In this document: one piece after another, positions 1 through 6,095 of the stretch
Layout: each line of letters opens with the position of its first letter
Numbering within the stretch: the first letter of the stretch is position 1
NCBI GenBank assembly: GCA_955652635.1
Contig: CATPBN010000279.1
Span: 1-7,262, forward strand
Source: an uncultured Gemmatimonadaceae bacterium
GTDB taxonomy: Bacteria > Gemmatimonadota > Gemmatimonadetes > Gemmatimonadales > Gemmatimonadaceae
Length of the DNA: 7,262 nt
Direction: 5' to 3'
Translations under genes and position numbers: made by a program
Notes under the pieces: model-generated
What the model saw: the letters and a program-made list of their open reading frames with translations, nothing else
What the model was told of the DNA's origin: nothing
The model's database searches: none

Positions 1-6
1 AATCTC

Positions 7-43
7 AAACCCTGCAACGAGTTACACCAGTTGCAGGGTTTTT
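7..43 (+). terminator. Rho-independent terminator
   Basis: A perfect 12 bp stem is formed by 7-18 (aaaccctgcaac) and 30-41 (gttgcagggttt), with an 11-base loop at 19-29. The T run 39-43 overlaps the end of the stem. This is a standard intrinsic terminator for transcription on the + strand, so it should close a gene or RNA lying left of the window. The gcaacg at 14-19 can also pair with a second copy, cgttgc at 44-49, giving a weaker alternative fold. Confidence 0.72.
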
Positions 44-85
44 CGTTGCCACTGTCTGGGGCGTTCAGTGTACGTTAAGAGCGTA

Positions 86-112
86 CCGTGTTCGAATCAC
101 ACCCTCCGTGCA
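86..112 (+). other. tRNA T-arm/acceptor-like remnant
   Basis: The stretch contains TTCGAAT at 91-97, the classic T-loop sequence, flanked by gtg (88-90) and cac (98-100), which pair. It is followed by a pyrimidine-rich ccctccg resembling the 3' acceptor strand of a tRNA. Only three of five T-stem pairs form, there is no CCA, and no matching 5' acceptor strand or D-arm is found upstream, so this is not a complete tRNA. Just before it, 70-74 and 82-86 can form a 5 bp stem with a 7-base loop. It may be a scar left by an element that integrated into a tRNA gene, or chance. Confidence 0.25.
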
Positions 113-184
113 AAAGGTGTTATCCCACTGGCTGTATATCAGAAATAGCGTACGCTGACTCGCGGGTTATTCGAGGAAATCGAA

Positions 185-715
185 ATGCTAAGAGCAGTGT
201 TTGTCAGAACAGTCGGCGTCGCTCTCTTCGTTAGCATGACGGTCGTAGCGTGTAGCGGAGGAGCGCCTCCGGTGGAAACGGGTATCCCCGTCGTCCGCGC
301 GGTTGCGCCATCAACCATTGCACCCGGCGCTACGATTCGATTCGTGGCGGGAACAGACAGCCGTCTTATTGTCGGGCATCTGCGCAACCTTACCCCAGAC
401 TCGCTCATCATAGACCAATGCACAAACTGTGATCGACTCCGATACAGCACTCTCGAAATCAGTCGCCTTGAAGTTCTTCGCGGATCCTCGAGAGGAAGAC
501 ACTTCGCCCACGGCCTTGTGTTTGGGGCATTGGCCGGCCTCATCGCCGCGGTTTTGGTCAACGCACAACCCTGTCATACCGACGTCTGCGGTTTGCGGCT
601 TCTGGATTTTTTCGCTCTCCCGCCATTTGGCGCCCTGATCGGGGGAATTGTCGGCGTTAGTCTCCCGACCGGCCAGAGGTGGGAACCGGTTGCCGCCCAA
701 CGTGCAGTGCAATGA
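185..715 (+). CDS. Small glycine-zipper lipoprotein, hypothetical
   Basis: A 176-residue exported lipoprotein of unknown function. Residues 1-22 form a signal peptide with a hydrophobic core, ending in the lipobox V-V-A-C, so Cys23 should be lipidated and anchored in the envelope. Residues about 45-98 look like a small beta-rich domain (APGATIRF, then HLRNLTPDSLIID and a short Arg/Leu-rich strand), a layout I associate with Gemmatimonadota envelope proteins. Two Gly/Ala-rich hydrophobic segments follow, about 110-126 and 142-160, resembling a glycine zipper, before a terminal R-W-E-P-V. Four cysteines after the lipid Cys fall as CxxC (79/82) and C-x4-C (130/135) and could form disulfides. The ATG is supported by a gagga-type ribosome binding site at 173-177, about 7 bases upstream. 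The gene converges on the lipid kinase with only 12 bp between stop codons, and no terminator is visible there. The function cannot be assigned from sequence. Confidence 0.8.
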   Translation: MLRAVFVRTVGVALFVSMTVVACSGGAPPVETGIPVVRAVAPSTIAPGATIRFVAGTDSRLIVGHLRNLTPDSLIIDQCTNCDRLRYSTLEISRLEVLRGSSRGRHFAHGLVFGALAGLIAAVLVNAQPCHTDVCGLRLLDFFALPPFGALIGGIVGVSLPTGQRWEPVAAQRAVQ

Positions 716-727
716 GACCCTCGCGAT

Positions 728-2191
728 CTACGTCACCACGATGACGCGCTTCGCCCGGACGACGCCGCGCTTACTCTGCTTGCCCTCCACGACGATCACA
801 GTGTTCTCCAGAAGCCCTCCCGCGAAGGTGATCGGAAGCGGTTGTCCCGTAGGTCCGACGAGAGTCGTGTTGCGGTCGATGCGCACCGCAACCGGTTTGG
901 ATCGGCCCGTTTTCTTCTCAGAGATCTCACCGGCGACGATGTAGGTCGTTTTTCGCTCGGGATTCAGGCCGACCCCAACGACGGTGACCTTCTTACCATG
1001 CTCGAGCAGCGCGTCGAGCCGTTGCGGCTGGTGTCGCACGTCCTTCGATTTCCGCGTCCCGGCGCGGAAGGCGCCTTGATCTGCGCCCTGCTGCTTCGGG
1101 GGCCGCGCGATTTCCTTCGCGGATCCATTCCCAAACAGCTCGCCATTATAGGTACACGGGATGGCCATGCGCAGCGCTCCCGGGATAGCATCGAAGCGGT
1201 AGGTGACCATGACGGCCCCCGGGTTCTTTTCCTGCCGACGTTCCGTCCTTTCCGATGCTGGGCTGCCGTCGTCGAGCTCCACACGACTGCCATCCAGTTG
1301 CAGGTCGATTGACGCGGGCGCTCTGATCAAGAAGTGCGAAGCACGAAAGCGTTCAGAACTCCCATTGCGGGGGTTGCGATTCAGCAGTATGGAGAGGATC
1401 TGCTCGATTGTGCTGAGAGGGGATCCAGCTGTAATGATGCACACGTCCAGTGCCCCATCATCGATGAGTGCGTCTGGCGTCGCTTCAGCGAAGTTCCCGT
1501 ACCGGCGGGTATTGCCGACTATGACCTGGAGCGCCTTGCCTCTCCAGCGCATGGTCTCCTTCGTTCCTTCGTCCGACGACCATATCTCAATCGGGAACGC
1601 GCGTTGGGAGGGCAGCGTTTTGACCGCCGCGAGCGCGACGGCCGCCTTCCCGATTCTCTCCTTGAGCGATGTGGGCACCTGGCTCATAATGGCGGCATCC
1701 ACTCCCAGTCCGGCCATCAGGAGGAAATGATGCCTGCCTCGGCGCGCTTGCCGCTCCTCGTTCTGTCCATCCCTATTTCCTGGAGCGAAGGGGAGAGAGT
1801 CCACCGCAACATGCCCAACATCAACCTTGCATCCCTCACTGTTGATTAGAAGGAGGGAGGCTTTCACCGGTTCTTCCGACATACCGATCTCATGGGCCCA
1901 GACATTGGCGGTCCCGCCGGGAATGATTCCGACAATACACCCGTGACGCTTGGCCGCCATGACGCCATTGACGACTTGATTCAGCGTCCCATCTCCCCCA
2001 AATCCGATCACGAGATCATATCCCGCTTCGGCTGCTTTCCTTGCCAGCCGCCGCGTGTGCCCGCCGAATTCCTTGATTGCAATGTCAGTCTTCCAGCCCC
2101 CGGCTGAAAGCGCAGCGATCATGGCGGTCAGCGCATTGACCTTCTTGCCGAGCCGCGGATTGATAATCAGATATGCCGTCTTGCATTTCAT
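728..2191 (-). CDS. Diacylglycerol/lipid kinase with extra C-terminal domain
   Basis: A 487-residue protein of the DgkB/YegS/sphingosine-kinase superfamily, which phosphorylates a lipid hydroxyl with ATP at the inner face of the membrane. The substrate cannot be told from sequence. The N-terminal nucleotide-binding part shows INP (10-12), GGDGTLN (65-71) and PGGTAN (91-96). The second lobe has MAGLGVDA (159-166), DDGALDV (244-250) and LQLDG (297-301), where Asp300 would be the catalytic base by analogy with DgkB. The kinase fold ends near PGALRMAIPCTYNGELF (337-353), about the usual family length. A basic linker (about 354-399) leads to a beta-rich domain at about 400-487, which reminds me of DUF5666/OB-like modules. 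There is a charged insertion at about 136-155, and Ser302 replaces the Glu usual in the DGE motif. The ATG at 2191 is chosen because gaggg lies 8-9 bases upstream; ATG at 2221 would add ten residues with a poorer site. The open frame continues far upstream, but that part is antisense to sthA and not coding. Confidence 0.88.
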   Translation of the reverse strand: MKCKTAYLIINPRLGKKVNALTAMIAALSAGGWKTDIAIKEFGGHTRRLARKAAEAGYDLVIGFGGDGTLNQVVNGVMAAKRHGCIVGIIPGGTANVWAHEIGMSEEPVKASLLLINSEGCKVDVGHVAVDSLPFAPGNRDGQNEERQARRGRHHFLLMAGLGVDAAIMSQVPTSLKERIGKAAVALAAVKTLPSQRAFPIEIWSSDEGTKETMRWRGKALQVIVGNTRRYGNFAEATPDALIDDGALDVCIITAGSPLSTIEQILSILLNRNPRNGSSERFRASHFLIRAPASIDLQLDGSRVELDDGSPASERTERRQEKNPGAVMVTYRFDAIPGALRMAIPCTYNGELFGNGSAKEIARPPKQQGADQGAFRAGTRKSKDVRHQPQRLDALLEHGKKVTVVGVGLNPERKTTYIVAGEISEKKTGRSKPVAVRIDRNTTLVGPTGQPLPITFAGGLLENTVIVVEGKQSKRGVVRAKRVIVVT

Positions 2192-2217
2192 TGCTAAGCC
2201 CTCGCGCAATGCCTGTT

Positions 2218-2231
2218 CCATGTCGACATGG
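2218..2231. promoter_or_regulatory. Perfect 14 bp dyad in divergent intergenic region
   Basis: ccatgtcgacatgg is a perfect palindrome. It lies in the 75 bp between the divergent kinase (start 2191) and sthA (start 2267) genes, 27 bp from the kinase start and 35 bp from the sthA start. That position would suit an operator for a dimeric regulator acting on one or both promoters. No regulator gene is adjacent and I could not see convincing -35/-10 pairs here. It would overlap the kinase start codon if that gene began at 2221 instead. Confidence 0.35.
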
Positions 2232-2266
2232 CCAACCCGCCGCGCCGCTTGTAGCTTGGGCGATCC

Positions 2267-3664
2267 GTGAGCGACTCCTTCGACTACGATCTCATCTGCA
2301 TTGGCAGTGGTCCGGCAGGCCAGCGCGGCGCGGTGCAGGCGGCGAAGCTCGGCAAGCGCGTTGCCCTGATCGAGCGTCGAACCACAGTCGGGGGAACCTG
2401 TCTCGCCACCGGCACGATCCCCAGCAAGACCTTTCGCGAGGCCGTCCTGCACTTCGCCGCCGCCGCCGCGCGTCCCGACGGCGGCAGCACACGGACCGTG
2501 CAGCGGCCGACAGTATCGGAGCTGCTCTCTCGCGTGGATGAAGTCGTTGCGCGTGAGGGAGGGGTCATCTCCAACCAGCTGTCGCGCAATGGGGTGGAAG
2601 TGATGTGCGGCGATGCTGCGTTCGTCGATCCGCACCGCATACGCGTCACCAGCACCGAGAGTTGGCGCGAGATCTCCACCGCTAATGTCCTCATCGCGAG
2701 TGGAACGCGCGCCGTGCCGCCCTCGAACATCGAATCGAACGGCGAGACGATCATCACGAGCGACGACATCGGCGCTCTCAAGCGACTTCCGCGCACACTG
2801 GCGGTCGTCGGCGCCGGAGTGATCGGCATCGAGTACGCATCGATGTTCGCGTCCCTCGGCATCGAGGTTACGGTAATCGACCGCCGCGACAGGCCGCTCG
2901 AGTTCATAGACGCCGAGATCGTGGACGAGCTGATACATCAGATGAGAAAGCGAAACGTGAATTTCCGTTTTGGCGAAGCAGTCGAGGGAGTGACAGTCAA
3001 CGACGGCCCGCCGAAGCGCGCCGTGCTGCAACTCGAGTCGGGCAAGCGCATCGTCGCCGACATGGCTCTCTTCTCGGTGGGACGCGCCGGCGCGACGGAA
3101 GCGCTGGCGCTCGAGAACGCCGGGCTCGCCGCTGACGATCGCGGGCGCATTGCGGTGGACGCGCACTTCCGCAGTTCGGTGCCGCACATCTTCGCAGCTG
3201 GCGATGTCATCGGGTATCCGAGTCTCGCCGCGACGTCAAGCGAGCAGGGGCGCCTCGCCGCCTGCCACGCGCTTGGTGTGCCAGCGGCGCCGATGGCGGA
3301 CCACTTTCCCATCGGCATCTACTCGGTGCCGGAGATCTCGATGGTCGGCTCGACCGAGCAGACACTGACGAAGGGCAAAGTACCGTACGAGATCGGGATC
3401 GCACGCTACCGGGAGATCGCGCGCGGCCAGATCCTCGGCGATGACAGTGGCCTTCTCAAGATGCTCTTCCACCGTGGGGACCGAAGGCTGCTCGGCGTGC
3501 ACATCATCGGTACGGGCGCCACTGAGCTCCTTCATATCGGACAAGCGGTGCTCGGACTTGGCGCCGGGTTGGACTACTTCCTCTCAACCGTCTTCAACTA
3601 TCCGACGCTCGCTGAGTGTTACAAGGTTTCCGCGCTCAACGCGGCGAACAAGCTGGCAATGTGA
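2267..3664 (+). CDS. sthA: Soluble pyridine nucleotide transhydrogenase (Si-specific)
   Basis: A 465-residue cytosolic FAD flavoprotein that transfers hydride between NADPH and NAD+, balancing the two cofactor pools. The length matches E. coli SthA (about 466). The FAD-binding site is GSGPAG (13-18) with Glu36 ending the second strand. The redox-motif region reads GGTCLATGTIPSK (about 42-54): Cys45 is kept, but the second cysteine of dihydrolipoamide dehydrogenase is Thr50, as in SthA. The NAD(P) fold is GAGVIGIEYAS (182-192), and the second FAD motif is FAAGDVIGYPSLA (about 308-320). The C-terminus has FNYPTLAE in place of the HPT-E motif holding the catalytic His of lipoamide dehydrogenase, again as in SthA. 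These points exclude Lpd, glutathione reductase and mercuric reductase. The start is a GTG with only a weak ggg at 2258-2260 as ribosome site. The gene stands alone, divergent from the lipid kinase. Downstream, a 5 bp stem at 3674-3687 is the only hairpin seen before the convergent gene. Confidence 0.93.
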   Translation: MSDSFDYDLICIGSGPAGQRGAVQAAKLGKRVALIERRTTVGGTCLATGTIPSKTFREAVLHFAAAAARPDGGSTRTVQRPTVSELLSRVDEVVAREGGVISNQLSRNGVEVMCGDAAFVDPHRIRVTSTESWREISTANVLIASGTRAVPPSNIESNGETIITSDDIGALKRLPRTLAVVGAGVIGIEYASMFASLGIEVTVIDRRDRPLEFIDAEIVDELIHQMRKRNVNFRFGEAVEGVTVNDGPPKRAVLQLESGKRIVADMALFSVGRAGATEALALENAGLAADDRGRIAVDAHFRSSVPHIFAAGDVIGYPSLAATSSEQGRLAACHALGVPAAPMADHFPIGIYSVPEISMVGSTEQTLTKGKVPYEIGIARYREIARGQILGDDSGLLKMLFHRGDRRLLGVHIIGTGATELLHIGQAVLGLGAGLDYFLSTVFNYPTLAECYKVSALNAANKLAM

Positions 3665-3710
3665 TTGTGGCCTTCGTCGAGGGACGAGCGGTGCAGCACG
3701 CTTGCTCCCG

Positions 3711-5354
3711 TTACTGCAATCCGTACACGACGACCTTGTTGGAAAAAGTCGGCAGGTACACGTGTCCGTTGGCGATCGTCGGGGCGGCGAATTTCGCGTA
3801 ATTGCCCGCTGCGTCGCGAGCACTATTCTGTTGATTGTTCCACAGCTCCTTGCCTAAGTCATTCGCGTCGAACGCTCTCAGTATTCCAGGGCTTACGGCA
3901 TGTTCTGCATCACCGGTGGACGCGTATGACGCCCACAGAATGCCGGTCCCATCCTGCGAGCCGTTGGACGAAACCGACAAGACCGCCCCGCTCTGGCCGG
4001 TCGGTCCCGCTGCGGTGGACAAAACCTGCCCCTGTGGGCTCAGCAAGTTGCTGGCGCGGTCGAACTGGATCGCGCGCAGCGGATCATTCTCAGCCCATAC
4101 GTAGACGAATTCCTTCGAGCTTCCTTTGTAGTAGGCAGGCTGACAATGCATGTTGGCATTGCTGCTCAGCGGAACGACTTGCTGCACCTGGTTGGAGGAT
4201 GTCAGGTAGCCGCCCATCGCATCCTTGTTCAGCAGATACAGGTTCCCATCCTTACCCCCGGTCAGGTAAAATCCTGAATTGGGAATCAGGAACGCACCCA
4301 TTCCTCCGTAGTCCAGGTCGTTGTCGTTGAGGAACTGGTAATTGTAGGGCGTGAAATAACTCGCGACCCGCAATGTCGAACCGGTCGGGGTGAGTTTGAG
4401 CGCGCTTTCGCCGCGATTGGTCGGGTTCGTCGGATCACCAGCGTCCCCCACGGTGCCGTTGCCCGTCACCACGTACAGGTTGCCCGCGGCATCCGCAGCC
4501 ATGCCGGTCCCGCTTTCCCACATGCCCCCCGCGTATCCGTTGGGCGTGGCATTGTAGACAACGCTTTGCTGCAGGGTCGAAGCGTCGTATCCCAGTATCC
4601 ATCCATGATACGGGCCCCAATCGCAGTGGGATGAAAAAGTCACATACACTATGCCGTTGAGCAGTGTCAAGCCCTGACGTTGGTTCTGGCGCTGTGCATC
4701 GAAAGTAATCACGCCGCTGACGCTTCCGTCGCCATTCCCGGTGGAGTTGGCAGCGATTTGCGTTGGGCTGCCGGCAATGTCACTCCCATCGACGATGTTC
4801 ACGGCATGGAGAAACTGAACGAACGTGCTGCCCGTAGTACTGCGGGCGACGAAATACATCGTCCCTCTGCCTGCATCGATCACCGGAGTACCGACGATCC
4901 CGATGTTGCCGCTGAAATCCTTGTACGTGCCATTGCACGCCCCCGTCATGTCGACGTGTTGGGGCGGCCGCATGCCGGGCGCCGTGAAGTTCCTTTGCCA
5001 GTACAGTGTGCCGTTGTCGCCGTCATATGCATAGAGCGTGTTGTTGACCGTCGCGACGAGGACGACGTTGTGGTAGCTGCCGCCGATGTTGACATGGCCG
5101 ACGACCAGCGGCTGGGCATAAACCTGGTCGTCGACGGGGAGCGTGAACACCTCGCCAAACTGCTGAACGTTGACATTAGCAGTGGTCAACGCGGTTTCGT
5201 TGGCGTTCCAGCCTGACCGGCTGTTGTCATTGTGCTGCGTGAGTACTGACACAGGCTGCGGCGTCGGTGCTGTCACACTGGCGGGCGCGGAACTGTCCCT
5301 GCAGGTGGCGAGCAACAGAAAAACGAACGACAGAGGCAGTTTGCGTCTTGCCAT
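3711..5354 (-). CDS. Secreted PQQ-like beta-propeller repeat protein
   Basis: A 547-residue exported protein made of beta-propeller repeats of the PQQ/quinoprotein-like type. Residues 1-17 form a signal peptide. L-A-T-C at 15-18 is a plausible lipobox, though Thr at -1 is unusual, so lipidation is probable rather than certain. A Pro/Thr/Ser-rich linker (about 21-39) follows, then NDNSRSGWN (42-50) and blades with the typical W/Y-rich turns, for example NNTLYAYDGDNGTLYW (104-119), SSHCDWGPYHGWILGYD and AGNLYVVTGNGT. The protein ends with a closing strand NKVVVYGL. No vicinal cysteine pair, as found in PQQ alcohol dehydrogenases, is present, so a binding or scaffold role is more likely than dehydrogenase activity. 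Many Acidobacteriota and Gemmatimonadota proteins of this architecture are annotated only as pyrrolo-quinoline quinone repeat proteins. The ATG at 5354 gives the signal peptide, but no clear Shine-Dalgarno precedes it. A promoter is visible at 5442-5470. The frame is intact throughout. Confidence 0.87.
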   Translation of the reverse strand: MARRKLPLSFVFLLLATCRDSSAPASVTAPTPQPVSVLTQHNDNSRSGWNANETALTTANVNVQQFGEVFTLPVDDQVYAQPLVVGHVNIGGSYHNVVLVATVNNTLYAYDGDNGTLYWQRNFTAPGMRPPQHVDMTGACNGTYKDFSGNIGIVGTPVIDAGRGTMYFVARSTTGSTFVQFLHAVNIVDGSDIAGSPTQIAANSTGNGDGSVSGVITFDAQRQNQRQGLTLLNGIVYVTFSSHCDWGPYHGWILGYDASTLQQSVVYNATPNGYAGGMWESGTGMAADAAGNLYVVTGNGTVGDAGDPTNPTNRGESALKLTPTGSTLRVASYFTPYNYQFLNDNDLDYGGMGAFLIPNSGFYLTGGKDGNLYLLNKDAMGGYLTSSNQVQQVVPLSSNANMHCQPAYYKGSSKEFVYVWAENDPLRAIQFDRASNLLSPQGQVLSTAAGPTGQSGAVLSVSSNGSQDGTGILWASYASTGDAEHAVSPGILRAFDANDLGKELWNNQQNSARDAAGNYAKFAAPTIANGHVYLPTFSNKVVVYGLQ

Positions 5355-5441
5355 GAGCGATGCGCAGCAGGTTCAGTGTGGAACGCGAATGTCTATCGCC
5401 GCAGCGCGAGCCTTTGGGGCGCGGGCCGTGTGACAGCTGGG

Positions 5442-5470
5442 ATTCTAGCGCGGAAGCATGGTGGCGACAA
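5442..5470 (-). promoter_or_regulatory. Sigma70-like promoter of PQQ-like propeller gene
   Basis: Reading the - strand, TTGTCG (5470-5465) and TAGAAT (5447-5442) are separated by exactly 17 bp and match the consensus at 4/6 and 5/6 positions. Transcription would start near 5435, leaving a leader of about 80 bases before the ATG at 5354. The site overlaps the decayed 3' end of the membrane-protein gene upstream, so the propeller gene is probably transcribed independently. Confidence 0.5.
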
Positions 5471-5484
5471 TCACACGAAACAAG

Positions 5485-5886
5485 CTAGTGCGAGCACTGC
5501 ACCCGAAGGAACTGCCTCCACTCCTTTTTGCCCGGCTGAAGCTGACCGAACGCCGCCAGGCACGCGATAATGAGAACAAAATGGCCGCCGCCGCCAACGA
5601 ACACCATCACCGTGCCGGGCCGGCGTAGCTGACTCGTATGCAGAAGGGTCCAAAGCGCTCGCGCTCCGCCCTGGACGTTGTGAGTTACCAACAACTGGAG
5701 GCTGTCCACGCCACGGCAATTGGCGATGCCGGCTCCAAATCCCGAGGCACGATTTCGGCGCGCGAGTAGAATGACAGCCACGTAAATCAGCGCCTGAGAC
5801 GCGTGGAGCAGCCGGAGCTGCGGAACGGCGACGGCCGATCCAGTCAACGCCAAAATGAAGAGTCCAGCTCCGACCGGTATCCACAC
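5485..5886 (-). CDS. Small multi-pass membrane protein, probably frameshifted
   Basis: The readable frame gives 133 residues from a GTG. Hydrophobic segments lie at about 5-21 (IPVGAGLFILALTGSAV), 30-42 (QALIYVAVILLAR) and 92-112 (TVMVFVGGGGHFVLIIACLAA), so it is an integral membrane protein of unknown function. The run LLHASQALIYVAVILLARR resembles, from memory, hypothetical membrane proteins of Gemmatimonadota and Acidobacteriota. The frame ends in a short non-hydrophobic tail (RVQCSH). The neighbouring frames continue the expected last helix: GAVLALACFV (5503-5474) and then VIVATMLPR (5474-5448, stop 5445-5447). A further segment, IAVAW (5720-5706), sits in another frame in the middle of the gene. 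The open frame also runs upstream of 5886 (to about 5985) without an ATG, GTG or TTG start, so the original start may be lost or the GTG may be real. No good ribosome site is seen. I read this as a decayed gene or an indel-bearing assembly, not a finished protein. Confidence 0.5.
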   Translation of the reverse strand: MWIPVGAGLFILALTGSAVAVPQLRLLHASQALIYVAVILLARRNRASGFGAGIANCRGVDSLQLLVTHNVQGGARALWTLLHTSQLRRPGTVMVFVGGGGHFVLIIACLAAFGQLQPGKKEWRQFLRVQCSH

Positions 5887-6011
5887 GCGCGTCCAGTGGG
5901 ATCCGCGGACAGGGCTTGGTTGTATCCCCTTCCTACGGAAAGGCCGTCGTTGAGTTTCCGCCGGATCACGGGAAAGACTGACGCATGATCAACGTCTGAG
6001 GCGCTGGAACG

Positions 6012-6017
6012 TATATT
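6012..6017 (+). promoter_or_regulatory. Possible -10 element of YncE-like gene
   Basis: tatatt matches the -10 consensus at five of six positions and lies 78 bases upstream of the ATG at 6096, in the 209 bp between the membrane-protein gene and the propeller gene. The best -35 at suitable spacing, tcaacg at 5989-5994, is poor (3/6), so this is only a candidate. Nothing else is recognised in 5887-6095. Confidence 0.22.
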
Positions 6018-6095
6018 TCTTAGCCCGCCGACCCTACTCCCAGGCACTGGAGCGAGCTTCGGCGCAGATTCATCTGCATCCACTCCGCGGACCCA

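Noticed and set aside
70..112. A complete tRNA gene.
   Set aside because: There is no matching 5' acceptor strand or D-arm, no variable loop between the two arms, only three T-stem pairs and no CCA.
842..1849. Several + strand open frames opposite the lipid kinase.
   Set aside because: They are shadow frames without recognisable motifs, lying over a gene with clear kinase motifs on the other strand.
2192..3187. The kinase open frame continues about 330 codons upstream on the - strand, giving an apparent 819-residue protein.
   Set aside because: The extra part lies antisense to sthA, whose + strand translation has all family motifs. The antisense translation shows no recognisable domain and is rich in Arg, Ala, Asp and His, as expected from the reverse of a GC-rich gene. 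The kinase also has its own start with a ribosome site at 2191.
2267..3664. Dihydrolipoamide dehydrogenase or mercuric reductase as the identity of the flavoprotein.
   Set aside because: The second redox cysteine is Thr and the C-terminal catalytic His motif is replaced by FNYPTLAE, both matching SthA.
3665..5216. Several + strand open frames of 89 to 221 residues opposite the PQQ-like propeller gene.
   Set aside because: Their composition is Arg/Ser/Pro-rich with no domain signal, while the - strand frame is a full propeller with a signal peptide.
3711..5354. A PQQ-dependent alcohol dehydrogenase.
   Set aside because: No vicinal cysteine pair or other dehydrogenase active-site motif was seen; only the propeller fold signature is present.
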